A stretch of 64,000 bases of DNA, from NCBI GenBank assembly GCA_963853835.1, contig OY970825.1, positions 40,024,908 through 40,088,907 of the forward strand. Reading direction: 5' to 3'. The notes below the pieces were generated by a model. That model was given only the letters and a program-made list of their open reading frames with translations, did no database searches and was not told the DNA's origin. The DNA is from Calendula officinalis. Its lineage: Eukaryota > Streptophyta > Magnoliopsida > Asterales > Asteraceae. Shown here one piece after another: positions 43,781-55,998 of the stretch; the stretch's first letter is position 1, and every line of letters starts with the position of its first letter. Made by a program: the position numbers and the translations under genes.

Positions 43781-46061
43781 TGTAACGACCGGAATTTTCG
43801 GTTAATAAATTAAATGGAAATATCGAGGAATAAAGGTGGTAAAATATTTAATCGAGTCCCCGTTGTGTTTTATCGAGTGTTTGGATGTTTGGGACTTGGT
43901 GTAACCAAGTATGTGTCAAGACTTGGATGGAAACAAGTTTAAAAGGCAAGAAACTGACCCAGACAGCCCTCGCGGCGCGAGGCAGACGCGAGGTTGAACA
44001 GAAACTTCAGAGGAGAAACGCGAGAGACTCGCGCCGAGCTCGAGTCGAGCTCGCGTCGCGAGCCAGGCGCGAGCGGGACGCGAGGTCTGTGTTTCAGCGG
44101 CAACCAGCAGGCAAAGCCGCGTCACCTCGCGGCGCGAGGTGGGCGCGAGCGGGGCGCGAGGATCGTCTGGAGTATATAAACTTGTGTGTAAGCTAGGGTT
44201 TCATTTCATCTTCAACCCCACACATAGTGCAACCGTTTTCTAGAGAGAAGTGGATGATTTTCGAGTCTTGAAACTCAAATCATCACCATCTTGAAGGATT
44301 GAAACATCAAGGGTAAGTATTCTTGATTGTCTTGCTTATCTACCTTGATTGTGAGCTTTGTATGGGTAGAAATGGTGGTTTGGGGAACCATCCATGTCAT
44401 CTTTGGGGAAGATGACTAATCATGGGTGTAGAACACTCATTGTAAGCTTGTAATCGATGTGTACAAGTTGGATTTGGGTTTATTGATGGAAATCTTGAAC
44501 TAGGGTTTGAGATTTCCACCAAGTTGGATGAACTTGGTTAGGAATGTGGATATGGATTGATTAGTGTCTAGTTATGGGTAATAACTAGTTATTGTGATGA
44601 TATTGATGGTAGGTCGAGAAGACCTAAAGATTGGTGACATTTCACAAGTTGGAAAGCAAGGATTCGTGTTATTAGACACGATTTGGAGTTAGCTTAGCTA
44701 AGGTGAGTACATGAGACTTTTACTGAGTACATAGCAAATGATTTTGAAAACTATGATGTTTCATGAGTCTTTATTAATAAATGTTTTTAATAAAGATATG
44801 ATCAAAAGGATAAGAGAATGCAAGTAATATGCTATTTAAGTATGTCTAAATGACTAATGACTTTTGAAAGAGATTATGATAATGAAAAGTAATTAATAAT
44901 TCTTTATTAATATGATGGTTGACTAAGAGTATATGATAATTGGTTTATTAATAATATGTATTAGTAAAACTAATAGCAATGAATTTAAGTGCCAAGTATT
45001 GTTTAGTAAACTAGACTAATAAAGGCAATGATCGAATTGCTAAGAGGATAAGTATAAAACGACTAGTATTATATACATGCCCTAGTCAATGTAGAGATCA
45101 AGTATTTGTGATTATGAATAATAATAAGTGAATCTTATTAGTGAATCAAATGGTAAAGTCTATGACGATAATGATGAGAAAAGATAAACGAAATATGATT
45201 ATGTTAAAAGAGATTAATATGGTAATTAGAATAGATGTATTCTAATTTGTGCTTGATTATGAATTGGTGGGGCATAGGCCCGTATTTGATGAAATTCAAT
45301 GTGTGTAACAAAAGTATCCGGATAACGATAACCCATTTATGGGGGAGTGAGATTACTACTTGGGGCGGTACCTCCCTGCGCAAGGGTAGTATATCTATGT
45401 GAACGATAACCCGACAACAGGGGGATTATGATAACCCGATAAAAATGGGGATTACGATAACCCGCGAGACGGGGGAGTTGGTGATCTTGGTAAGTTTGGG
45501 AGAACCCCAATTACCATGTGATCTTATAATGATAACTCACATCGGGGGAGTTTGCTTCGGAATGATCCGGGGCGTATGTGATAAAAGGGGTAAGCTTAAG
45601 GATAGCTTACATGTATGTGATTATGTGATGGGTAAGCTTACGGTTAGCTTACTAGTAAGTATGAATAAGCGATAAGATAATAAGTTGATAATTAATAAGT
45701 GAATAAAGAAAAGGATTGAATAGTAAGGACTTTTTATTTTTTTTGAGAATGAGTCGAAAACCCATGTATCTCACGAGACTATTTTTGTCTCACGTACTAC
45801 TTTGTTTTTGGCTATGTACTCAGGTTCAAGATCGATGGATTAGAGGGTCGCGATAGAAGTGGCCTAGTGTTGATTAGCTCGGGAGCTCGTAGGTAGATCC
45901 CGTTTATCCTATGGTTATGATATTATAATGTAACACCGGTTTTAATACTCTGATAAATGTTTTTAAGGTTTTTGTTAAACCGTATTTTGGGAATAATGAA
46001 CTTGTAATATTTTTATTTAAACATATGATTTAAAAAGTGTTTTAAAATTTGAGGTGTTACA
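43781..46061 (+). repeat. LTR 3 of the compound element (2281 bp)
   Basis: Same borders as LTRs 1 and 2, followed by the target copy ATACA. TATA box at 44173-44180. It carries its own diagnostic bases in the 3' third (for example ATGAGTCG near 45750 and AAACATATG near 46020). Confidence 0.92.
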
Positions 46062-46066
46062 ATACA

Positions 46067-46329
46067 TATTTGAAATTATATAAAGTATATATACATTCAA
46101 GCCATACATGTTGAGGAAAATATATTGAAGTTAAACTGACAAAAGCAAATTTCGAACTACTAACCTCATGTATGCTAACTTCCTCTCTTTACCAATAGGA
46201 TAAGAGAGCTTTTTGTATCATTCACTCCTCAAATTATATATATGACAAATTATATACAAAACTATGCTCTGTTCACTTTCCTAATGAACAATATCTCAAC
46301 GGGGTGTTACTATGGGTAATACATTATAT
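46067..46329. other. AT-rich flank, nothing recognised
   Basis: No coding signal or clear repeat end. CAACGGGGTGTTACTATGGG near 46298 might be a transposon end, but no partner was found. Confidence 0.3.
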
Positions 46330-48641
46330 AGACAATTACGCAGTGGAGTTTTTTTTTGAATTTTCATCACGTTCGATCTCATTTATATTCTGTTGTTAAG
46401 TAGCAATATCTTTTCTTTTCCGGATATTTGTTTCAAGAGTTCAAGTCTTCGACTCGACTTGAACACTAATTAACTCGTTAGATTGGTGCCGACGGTCCCG
46501 TCAGCTGGCACGACGGCTCCCAACCGTTGGCACGGCTCGTCGGTAGCTGGAATTCAGTTTTTGAAATAGATTGGGGAAGATATCGGAGGAGCGAGTAGCT
46601 GGGGCTGCCAATTAAAGTTTTTTTAATAAACAAATCAAATTAAAACGGTAATATGACCGTTTTTTAATATTTTTTAAATCCTTTATCTTCTATATATACC
46701 CAACATAAACACTATATTTTTACAACAAAAATTCTCTCTTCTTCCACCTTATAACACTTATCAAATGTCTGAGAATGGTGATTAAGATTCCGATTTGGAA
46801 GATATTGTTGCGCTAACCAAGTGTTTTAACGCTGAGGAAATGGTCGCCATTGTGAATGATGTTGACTCGGATACAGATGATGATTTGGATGATGTCGCCC
46901 CGATACAGATAGCTCCGAGAAGGTACGTATCTCTAAATCGAGAAGTTGTCGGCGAACGTTTGTCTAAAGACTAGTTTTCCGAAAATCCAAGGTTTCCGCC
47001 AGATTATTTTAGGCGACGTTATTGTATGATGCGATCGTTGTTCCTCCGTATATGTGATGGTATGATGTATTACTCTCAAAGTCCTTTACCAAAATATTTT
47101 ATGTATTTTCGGCAACATAACGACGCTACCGGAAAATCGGGTTTTAATATTCTTCAAAAATGTACCTTTGTCGTACGACAATTGGTGTATGGTTGTGCCG
47201 CCGATGTGTTTAATGAATATTTACACATGGAACAACAAACATCAAATGGTTGTTTGGATAATTTTATCAAATGTGTATTTCATCTATTTTCAGTCGAGTA
47301 CATAAAGAAAACCCACGGTGCATGATGTGAAACGCTTACATTAACGTCATGCCGAAGTACATGTTGTTCCTGGTATGCTCGGCATCTTCGATTGTATGCA
47401 CCGGCCTTGGAGGAATTTCCTGGTGGCATGGAAAGGACAATACACACGAGGTAACCAAAGGCACAATATGTCTCCACTTGAGGAACCCTATATGGATAAT
47501 CCGGAAAGCATGACACAATGCTCGTGGAATGAGGGAGTTGCAACGCACACTCGAATGGACAAAGAATTACGGGATTGAGAGATGCATGATAAACTTCGCA
47601 ATGCACTATTGGACCACATTTCGCAACTCCCGCCAAATTTCCGTCAATGTTAATTAATGTATTTTTTTTAATTATTGTAATGTTTTTAAATTATTGTAAT
47701 GTTTTTAAATTATTGTAATGTTTTTAAATTATTGTAATGTTTTTAAATTATTGTAATGTTTTCTAATTATAGTATTATTTTAATTAAAATTATAGTAAAA
47801 TTGATGGTGGGGTCCAAAAAAGTGAAGAGAAGGGGTGTAACACCCTGAAACCCGGCCTAGTGTTTTATCACTTTTGGTAAGTGAAAAATATTAATTATTA
47901 ATTTTTTGAATTAATTGTTATTTTAAACAAGGGGTTAAAATTAGTTGAAACTAAAATATTTAGATATTTTAATGATTTTTATGTCATTAGATTCATTTTT
48001 GAATCAAATATATATCTTCATTGTTGAAAGCGAAGTTAATTAGGTATTTTGAATTAATTAATTAGTTGTGAATTAGATAACATATATCGATACAGTGTTT
48101 AAATGAAAATTAAATTATTCTTCCTCATTACACGTGTGAGAGTGTGGGGTTGTGAGGGTGTCCCTTCTTTTCTTCCATACGTGTACTACTCCAACAATTC
48201 CATTTCATATGTGCTTTTCTTTTAATACATATATTTATGTATTTTGAAGAAAGTTTAGAATCAACCTCAATTCCAATCGTTCTGAATTAATCGAGGCTGC
48301 ATAAGGTAATGAGTCTCTATTATGTTAGGTTACAAGTTTTGTTAGAAACCTTAACCTAGTTTATGATTTCTTGTTAAATATGAAATTGATTATTCTAGTG
48401 ACTATATGTGTATTACGATGTTATGAAACTTGAGTTCTAGATGATTTTTGTTTAGGGTCTTTGAGTACATAGCATGATATTAAGTTTTGGCTTTCCATGG
48501 TGAAATACTAGATTTGTTAAATATGGGTTTTGGGTTTTTTATTGTATGCGTGGAAAACAAAGAAAGAAAAAAAAAATGGAAAATGGTATCTTTTTGCTTT
48601 GTGTACTGCTCCTTCCTATTACATGGAGAAGAAAAATAATC

Positions 48642-51600
48642 TCCCACCTATATATGGAGCAAGGACATGATTTTAATTTGATGACATGTTGTGACAACTC
48701 GATATTTCTGGTATGTAACTTCATTTAATTTCTAGAACTTTCCTCATTTAGAAAGTTTCTATTTATAGACATTTCTATTTCTGGCATCCTATTACACAAC
48801 AAACTTACATATTTTTACACCATACATTAGTGTTTGGCTATTTTAGTCAACACAACATTTTTATTTTCTTATGGTGACACATTTGAGCTAAAAACATACT
48901 TAAAATGGTAACTTTTATCGGTTACACAATAAACGTATAAATCTAACTTAAATGTGACTCGATTGAACCGAAAGTGCAAACTCGACACCTAGCCATGATC
49001 GACCACATATATGGCCGGCCTTTCCCCCTCCTTGTGCGTGTCAAACTCGGCCAAAACACCCCTTGGGGTGTTGGCCTTATCTATCTATTTGATTGTTATC
49101 CACTTGTGATTTAAATGAGACCTACTACAACACAAACTCCTCTTCTAAACCCTAGCCAACTCACACTATAAATACAACACAAATGCCAAACCCTAAAACC
49201 CTAGTGATCCCAATTCGGCCGAAGCATATACCCATCTTCATCTTGTTCGTTCGATCCCCAAGCAAACCGAAACCCTTGAATCTTCTTGATCTCGTTCGGA
49301 ACCAAGGTAATCACTTGAATCTCTATTGTTTCCTTAAAGTTTTATTCCTTGTTTTGATAGTTTTAAACCCGAGACCATGGCCCTAGGCCATGTGTTCTCG
49401 GTTAGCCTTCAAACCCGTAGCCTACATGCATGCATGCGTACGGTTGTGTGCGAGTGTGTGTGTATGTGATGTGCTTGATCATGATCTTGTTATATGATTA
49501 GTCTAGCCTTTGATTCGAACCCTAGATCTACCATAGTTATGACCGTATACCTAGATCTAGCTAAACTAATCACTAAACTTGAACTCTAGAACCGATCTAG
49601 CCGAATCTAGCCACAAACCCGAAGGGTATTGGCCTTTGGCCAACCCTAGCCGAACCCTCATCAAACCCTAACCCTAGTTGACTTGCATGCTTGACTTTTT
49701 GACCTAGACTAGATAAATTTGACTTTCGTTGACCAAGACCTATGCTAAACCGGACCCCATAACCGAACACTAAACTCTAGCCGAAATCTAGAAACCCTAG
49801 CTGACTTTTGTTGACTAATTTTGACCTATGTTGACTTCTAGGATTGACCAATGTTGACCCATAAGTCAAATCGGGTCAAGGCCGGATCTTGACCCAACCG
49901 ATCAACCCAAACCCGAATACCCAATTGGGCCAAGGCCCGTACTTGGCCCGTATCGATCTACCTTAGTCTATCGGGCCCAAACTTTAGTTGGCCCATTAGT
50001 ATCCAAGCCCATTTGGACCAAAGCCCAAACCTTTGGCCCACTTATACCCAAACCGAACCCAATTGGGCCCAAGCCCAATCCATGGCCCAATCTAATTGGA
50101 CCTAAGCCCAATAAGAGGCCCAAGTGGCCTAACCCAGTGGCCTATTAAGCCCATCTAGGCCCATTAAGCCCATTAGGCCCAATTTAGGCCCAATAAGCCT
50201 AACCCAAGCCCATTTCATTTCATTTCGAAGCCCATTTCATTTCATTTTGGCCCATTAAGGCCCAATGATCCACGTTCATTCGATGTCACAAAACATAAAA
50301 CATAACATTAATTGCATATCATTTACCTTATATCGTATCTTGAATCGCCTGTATTAGCTTAGTCTAATTAGTAGTTATATCATTTAGGAAGCTAGGAGTC
50401 TTTGAAGGATTCCTCTGACCTAATTTTATCGCTAAGCTTTGCCCAGGTGAGTCCACAGACCCTTTTTACTCTTTTACTGTTTTTATAAACTTTTGGGGTG
50501 GAAAACATAAACAATGCTACTACTTTACTATGACTGTACAACATCTATACTTTTTCATTATCGCATTGGCATGAAAAACAATTATTATACCGGACTAAGG
50601 TGCCAGCAATCATTAACTAGTGGATCTAGACCATGGATATGCAGATAGTACTATTGGCTGACACTCATCCTCCCAACTAACGTTTGATCGTTACTTGGTT
50701 TATCCGAGACATTTCCGGGAGTGTATATCCATAAAAGAACATAACATACTGGAGTTGAAGTGTTGATTGTGGACTTAGGGGTTGGTATATTAACTCAATA
50801 GACTAGCTACCTGTTGGGGATAACAGTTCATGCGATGTCAAACATAACAACTTGTTCAACACATTTTCATAAACAAAATTAGTAATTGTAGATATTCTAC
50901 AATTACATTTCATTTTTCATATTTACATCTCATACTATATGAGTGTTGAACCTTATGCTTTTCAGTCATAAAACATTTTCATAACAAACATTTTGGGCAG
51001 CAAAGACACTTTACTTTATCTTTTACATTAACCCTGTGGATTCACTCAACATTATTGTTGGCCCTTTTATTATTTATGTTTTTCCAGGTAATTGGGTACA
51101 GTGGAACTGGAGGACATGAGCAGTGGGATTGTCATGAGCCATGATTAAAGCATTAAGTTTACGAACAATCATATCATTTCAAAACAATTTCTATTTTAGG
51201 AAACTTACTATTTTTGGAAACTTTCTACTTTTGGAAAGTGAAACACCTTTTATTTTCGTTATTGCGTGGTTGTTTGTTTGCTTAATTTTTGCTATGTAAT
51301 CATGAAAGTTACACCCTCGTTCTTCCGCAAAACCTTTTTAAATGAAGTAAAACTCATTTTTGGCGGGGTGTGACGCATGTACCAATAACATTGCTTCCTA
51401 ATGATGACATGAACGCTGACTCAAAGGGCATAATAGACAATTAACTTCTTCTTTATATGGAAACATATTCATGTCTTCTCTCGCTTCATTTTTCGCCCAT
51501 AGCTTTGTTTTTTATTTGTAAACAAAAAATTTTAAGAAAATCAAAGTTCTTAAAATTAAATTCTTTACGAAATGAGTATAGTCATAAAAATTTGAAAAAA

Positions 51601-52363
51601 AATGTCATGGTTGTAGATTGTGAATTCAATGATTAATTCATAGATTAAGCATAAACAAGTGATAATATAGGAAGATTAAGATGGATGGAATATTTGAACA
51701 CGTTGCTATTGATGGGGGCTGCTACAATTTGGGCAAAGGTTATGCAAATTAGGTTACTACTTACTATATATACCTAGCTAAAGTTTCGACTAAATACAAA
51801 ATGGTCCCTAGACTATTGGTTACAATAAATGTGACCCAACAATAAATGGTCCCACCTATATATGGAGCAAGGACATGATTTTAATTTGATGACATGTATC
51901 GATAACATTGCTTCTTAATGATGACATGGACGCTGACTCAAAGGTATAATAGGCAATTAACTTCTTCTTTATATGGAAACATTTTCATGTCTTCCCTCGC
52001 TTCATTTTTCGCGCATACCTTTGTTTTTAATTTGTAAACATAAAATTTTAAGAAAATCAAAGTTCTTAAAATTAAATTCTTTACGAAATGAGTATAGTCA
52101 TAAATATTTGAAAAACAAATGTCATGGTTGTAGATTGTGAATTCAATTATTAATTCATAGATTAAGCATAAACAAGTGATAATATAGGAAGATTAAGATG
52201 GATGGAATATTTGAACACGTTGCTATTGATGGGGGCTGCTACAATTTGGGCAAAGGTTATGCAAATTAGGTTACTACTTATTATATATATAGCTAAAGTT
52301 TCGACTAAATACAAAATGGTTCCTAGACTATTGATTACAATAAATGTGACCCAACAATGGTTC
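48642..52363 (+). repeat. Tandem duplication of a 515-bp unit, first copy split by a solo LTR
   Basis: CCCACCTATATATGGAGCAAGG starts both copies (about 48642 and 51850). Copy A is 48642-48689 plus 51376-51849; copy B is 51850-52363. They are about 95 per cent alike by eye. Copy A was interrupted after CATGT by the solo LTR. Confidence 0.85.
48690..51375 (+). mobile_element. Solo LTR (2686 bp), target duplication CATGT
   Basis: Begins TGTGACAACTCGATATTTC and ends GGCGGGGTGTGACG (terminal A apparently mutated to G). CATGT flanks it directly (48685-48689, 51376-51380). A TATAAATA box lies at 49167-49174. The stretch 49900-50260 is rich in GGCCCAA/GCCCATT repeats. No internal domain or primer site follows. 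Confidence 0.82.
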
Positions 52364-52790
52364 AAACATTTTACGAAAAAAAATCTTATGATCTGAAAAT
52401 GTAATTTAAATTTATTATGATCACAAAATGTTATAATCTCAATTTTTTTAAGAAAATCAAAGTTTTTAAAAATAAATTATTTACGAAATGAGTATAGTCA
52501 TACAAATTTGAAAATTAAGATGTCATGGTTCAAACATTTTACGAAAAAAAATCTTATGATCTAAAAGTGTAGTTTAAATTTATTATGATCACAAAATGTT
52601 ATAATCACAAAAATTTTAAGAAAATAAAAGTTTTTAAAATTAAATTCTTCACGAAATGAGTATAGACATAAAAATTTGAACAAAAAATGTCATGGTTCAA
52701 ACATTTTACGGAAAAAAATCTTATGATCTAAACATGTAATTAAAATTTATTATGGTCTCAAAATGTTATGATCACAAAATGTTACGATCC
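52359..52790 (+). repeat. Tandem repeat, unit about 168 bp, 2.5 copies
   Basis: GGTTCAAACATTTTACG recurs at 52359, 52527 and 52694, followed each time by AAATCTTATGATCT and an AT-rich body. The unit contains sequence also present in the 515-bp duplication (ACGAAATGAGTATAG). Confidence 0.85.
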
Positions 52791-53530
52791 AAATTTATTA
52801 TAACCCAATTTTATTATGATCGAAAGTTATAATAATCAATGTTTAAAAATATTATGATCCAAAAATATTATAGTCTAAACATATTATTATCAATACTCAC
52901 ACATGAAATTGTTGATGATACTATGTTTAGCCTCGATCTTTACACCACATAATTCTTGTATACTTTAAAAATGTCAGGTCTCACGCATTATATATTGAAG
53001 TTAAAGATAGATGCTCCTGTAATGTGTATGCAAAACATTGATCAGAAAGTAGATTTATGCAATAGAACTAGGCTAATATAATTCAAGGTAAGATCGTGAC
53101 AAAGTTTGTACAATTTGTGTTATCCCACGTATGATTATTAGTCCTTACGACAAAACTATGCCTTTCAAATTGAGCCGAAGACAATTTCCTATTTAAGTAC
53201 GTTTTCAATGACTATTAAAAAAACCATGGGCGAACATTGTCACGGGTTGATTTGTTTGTCCAAATATAAGTATTCTGACATGACCAGCTATATGTTGATG
53301 TATCAAGAGTAAAGAGAAACAAATGCTTGAAATTTATTTGTTGCGACCAAGATGGTAACTATACAAACTCAACAACAAACGTCTTATACAATAAAATTTC
53401 GTTTTCTTTTTTGATTTATTTTTACCGATTATTCATGTACAACAAAACCTTTAATCATCATTTTAATAATAGTTGACCATATAATTTCTTACGTTTTTTT
53501 CATCATTATATATTATATTTCTTACAGCTA
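52791..53530. other. AT-rich body of the Helitron-like element
   Basis: Short TTATGATC/ATTATAGTC repeats to about 52890, then AT-rich DNA with no reading frame of note up to the terminal hairpin. Confidence 0.35.
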
Positions 53531-54146
53531 GCCCGCCCATCGGGCGGGTTATGAAACTAGTAATAATAATAAGAAAGAAAAGGAATATGGCTTCAATTTG
53601 TGTCGTACAAATAAGAAAAAAAGAAAAGAAAAGGGGGAATATTGTTTTGTATGTTACTTAGAATAAAATAACAAAGATTTGCAATATGGTTCCATTGTTG
53701 TTGCAGCGTGTCACCAAGAGAAAAGAAATGCAATATGGATTTCTTAGTGAGATTTACTGTTATGTTAACTTTAGGTGGTATATATATGTGGCATGATATT
53801 TTGAATCATATATGTTTAATTTGATCAAATTTGTATAAACACTTCTTGAATTTGACTTGAAAAGTCAAAGTGGTAAAGTTATGTTGTAATAGATGCAAGT
53901 ATGCAAGAAATATGATATTTTGTTATGTGAAATGTGTAGTAAAGTAATTTCATTAGAATGCCTACTTTGGTTAAATTTGATAAATTTGGTACTAATTCGG
54001 TATTGTTTTGATTATCAGGAAAAGGAAAAGAGGCTCATTGATATTAGACAACTGAGTGGAAAGAGATCTGGCAAAGGTGACTGGATCTATAACCTTTGTA
54101 TTGTTTAAATTGCAATGGTTTTGGTTGCAATTGAAAGTGTTTAGTG

Positions 54147-54250
54147 CTGATCAGTTAGTGCTGATCAGTTAGTGTTGATCCTGTTAGTGCTGATCAGTTA
54201 GTGCTGATTAGTTAGTGTTGATCCCGTTAGTGCTGATTCAGTTAGTGTTG
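54147..54250 (+). repeat. 14-base tandem repeat TTAGTGCTGATCAG inside an LTR
   Basis: Seven to eight imperfect copies of GTTAGTG(C/T)TGATC(A)(G) follow each other in the right part of the outer solo LTR. It is reminiscent in form of the motif arrays in the Copia LTRs, but the sequence differs. Confidence 0.8.
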
Positions 54251-55050
54251 ATTCAGTTAGCGCTGGTCCGTTCGTACCGTTCCCTTATTTCTAGACCGGT
54301 ATTAATGGTATAATGATAATTAACTGGCTATGTGTTAATTGAATGATATGTGCACATGGAAAATGATATGTGTACATGGAAGAGTATAGAGGCAGCCTGG
54401 CTGTAGGGGGCTGGGCTTTCGTTTACTGTTAGATAACGGTAATTGTACCTTGGCATATTCGTTGTGTCTTAAGGAAGCTTTACCATTGCTAATGAGTAAA
54501 GGGCTATCAGTAACCTGTTGTTAGGCCCACAACAGTTGTAAGGTTCGGCAGAACCGCCGGTCCTCTCGTTATTTGTGAATCTGTAATGATTGTGAATCTG
54601 TGAAGATTGTGAATATAGATTGTCGTACTTAGACAATATAAAATGTTATATTTTCATTCACTTAGCTTCGTGCTAATCCCCCACTATGTTGAATCTTTTA
54701 CAGGTTGTAGATGGATGAGTCTTTTGGAGATTAAGATTAGGAATGATTGACCAAGACTTAAAGAAATGATTTTGATGTTGAGCCGTTTTGGTTAAGTAAC
54801 ACTATTTTGCAAATACAACTTTTGGTAATAACATTACTCATTAATGTTTTTATAACGATTGTAAATAGAATGTTTATTATATGAAACGCTTCCGTACAGT
54901 TATAAAAAAAACAGGCTTGAAAATCGCGGTGTTACAAGGGGTGTTGTTGGAATAGTATATCAGTTTAGTGTCACTTGATGTATCTGCTGACGTGACGCTA
55001 ATTTGGAAAAAACTAAAGTGTCAATTTCAGTCACCGTTGGAGTGGTCTTA

Positions 55051-55314
55051 GTCAAGCTAATATCCAGACGTATCTTTATAAATGGTAAGTTATTATAGAA
55101 AAAAAAGGTCAACACACTAGCTAGCTACATGATAGATTCTAATGAATGAGAGAATTATTGGTGAAGAAACATATTCTTGTGCCCTAGCTATCACCATGTA
55201 TGAGGGTTATTAAATTTTCTTTATGATGTTTCAACTAACTTAACTATTGTTTGAGAAAAAAAATGTGTCTTCTTAGACTAACATAGATCTATCACATACA
55301 CCATATGCCATATA
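55051..55314. other. Intergenic DNA, nothing recognised
   Basis: AT-rich, no coding or repeat signal that I can support. Confidence 0.3.
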
Positions 55315-55998
55315 TTAAAAGAAACATATATATGAAGCACCCGTTTGTTTATTTAATTTCAAGAATATATGATACATCAAAAAATAAATATAAATGAAAC
55401 ATTAAATTGTTGACTAACTTTGACATACAAAATAGGATAAGATCGATATTCCAAATCAATCAAGCATCTTGATACTGCTTGTCTTTGAAGATCAGCTTTA
55501 AAGGATTTTCTCTTTTCATAGCAATCCCGAATTTTTCGTTCATGTCAAGCTTTGTTGGATCATCACCATTCGGAAGACTCCAATCAAATTCATGAATCAA
55601 AGATGCTAATATAAATTCAACACTCTTGATGCCCGATGGTAAACCTGGACATATTCTTCTCCCATATACGAATGGTAACAATTCAAAGTCTTGGCCTTTA
55701 AAATCAATTTTTGAGTCAATAAATCTTTCTGGATTAAATGATAATGGCTCGTCCCAGATTTTAGGGTCTCGTCCCATAGCCCAAAGATTGACAGAAATTT
55801 TGGTATTTTAGGAATGGTGTAATTCATAACCTCACAAGTCTCAGCCGCCTTATGAGGAAGTAGAAGAGGCACCGGTGGATGTAATCTAAATGTTACTTTG
55901 ATGCAAGCTTGTAGATAAATAAATTTAGATACTTGAGAGATGGTGATTTGATCCGATTTTATTTCTTTCCTTAACTCTTCTTCCAATTTGGACATCAC
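55315..55998 (-). pseudogene. Truncated P450 fragment, duplicate of the 3' part of the P450 gene at 24004
   Basis: Matches 23855-24540, including about 150 bases beyond the stop, so a piece of exon 2 plus 3' flank was copied. Coding similarity runs from the VMS..EEELRKEI block to the C terminus. Lesions: one-base deletion near 55810 shifts the frame (TIPK region); the ExxR glutamate is replaced (IKVTFRLHP); there is one further change before the heme box (FVYGRRICPG; the Cys is kept). Upstream P450 sequence is absent. At its 5' side it continues in frame into a retroelement-derived coiled coil. Not functional as a P450. Confidence 0.88.

Larger units (their letters stand above)
32537..46066 (+). 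mobile_element. Compound non-autonomous gypsy-type element: LTR-interior-LTR-interior-LTR
   Basis: One target duplication, ATACA (32537-32541 and 46062-46066), encloses three LTRs of about 2.28 kb and two interiors of about 3.3 kb. Each interior starts with an initiator tRNA-Met primer site and ends in a degenerate purine-rich tract before the next LTR. Neither interior encodes RT or integrase; only a gag relic is visible. The size and structure fit a LARD (large retrotransposon derivative). The central LTR is a mosaic of the outer two, so the structure most likely arose by unequal recombination between LTRs of two copies of one insertion. Confidence 0.9.
48640..53560 (+). mobile_element. Helitron-like insertion (3' end clear, 5' end tentative)
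   Basis: The 3' end has the Helitron signature: a hairpin CCCGCCCATCGGGCGGG (53532-53548), then a short spacer, then CTAG at 53557-53560 followed by T. The 5' end is proposed at TC (48640) after A, where TCTCCCACCTATATATGG begins; this would give insertion between A and T. No Rep/helicase sequence is present. It carries a tandem duplication and a nested solo LTR. The 5' border is inference. Confidence 0.5.
47836..54936 (+). mobile_element. Solo LTR (about 2.2 kb without inserts), target duplication AGGGG
   Basis: Begins TGTAACACCCTGAAACCC and ends ATCGCGGTGTTACA. AGGGG flanks it directly (47831-47835, 54937-54941), and Harbinger copy 1 resumes afterwards. Only one LTR-like unit remains: the left part 47836-48639 and right part 53561-54936 sum to about 2.18 kb, close to the other gypsy LTRs here. 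The middle is a later insertion. A 14-base tandem repeat sits at 54147-54250. Confidence 0.75.
46330..55050 (+). mobile_element. PIF/Harbinger deletion derivative, copy 1, split by a nested insertion
   Basis: 46330-47835 aligns to 58619-60075 almost end to end. It contains a leader with TATATATACCC and a broken transposase (about 46765-47646): N-terminal acidic block, FRRRYCMMRSLFLRI, DATGKSGFNILQKCT, GMLGIFDCMHRPWRNFLVAW, then directly the C-terminal RMDKEL..EMHDKLRNALLDHISQLPPNF. The central catalytic part is missing and stops are present. The element continues after the insertion at 54942-55050, ending near CCGTTGGAGTGGTCTTA, which resembles Harbinger/Tourist ends with a TTA target. The left terminus was not identified. 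Confidence 0.75.

Noticed and set aside
32537..46066. Two independent neighbouring insertions, or a tandem assembly artefact
   Set aside because: Only one outer target duplication exists and the central LTR is shared. The copies differ by private substitutions and indels, so they are not a duplicated read. An assembly error cannot be wholly excluded without reads.
53893..54108. Small frame of 71 codons in the outer solo LTR
   Set aside because: No similarity to known families, and it lies across LTR sequence; chance frame.
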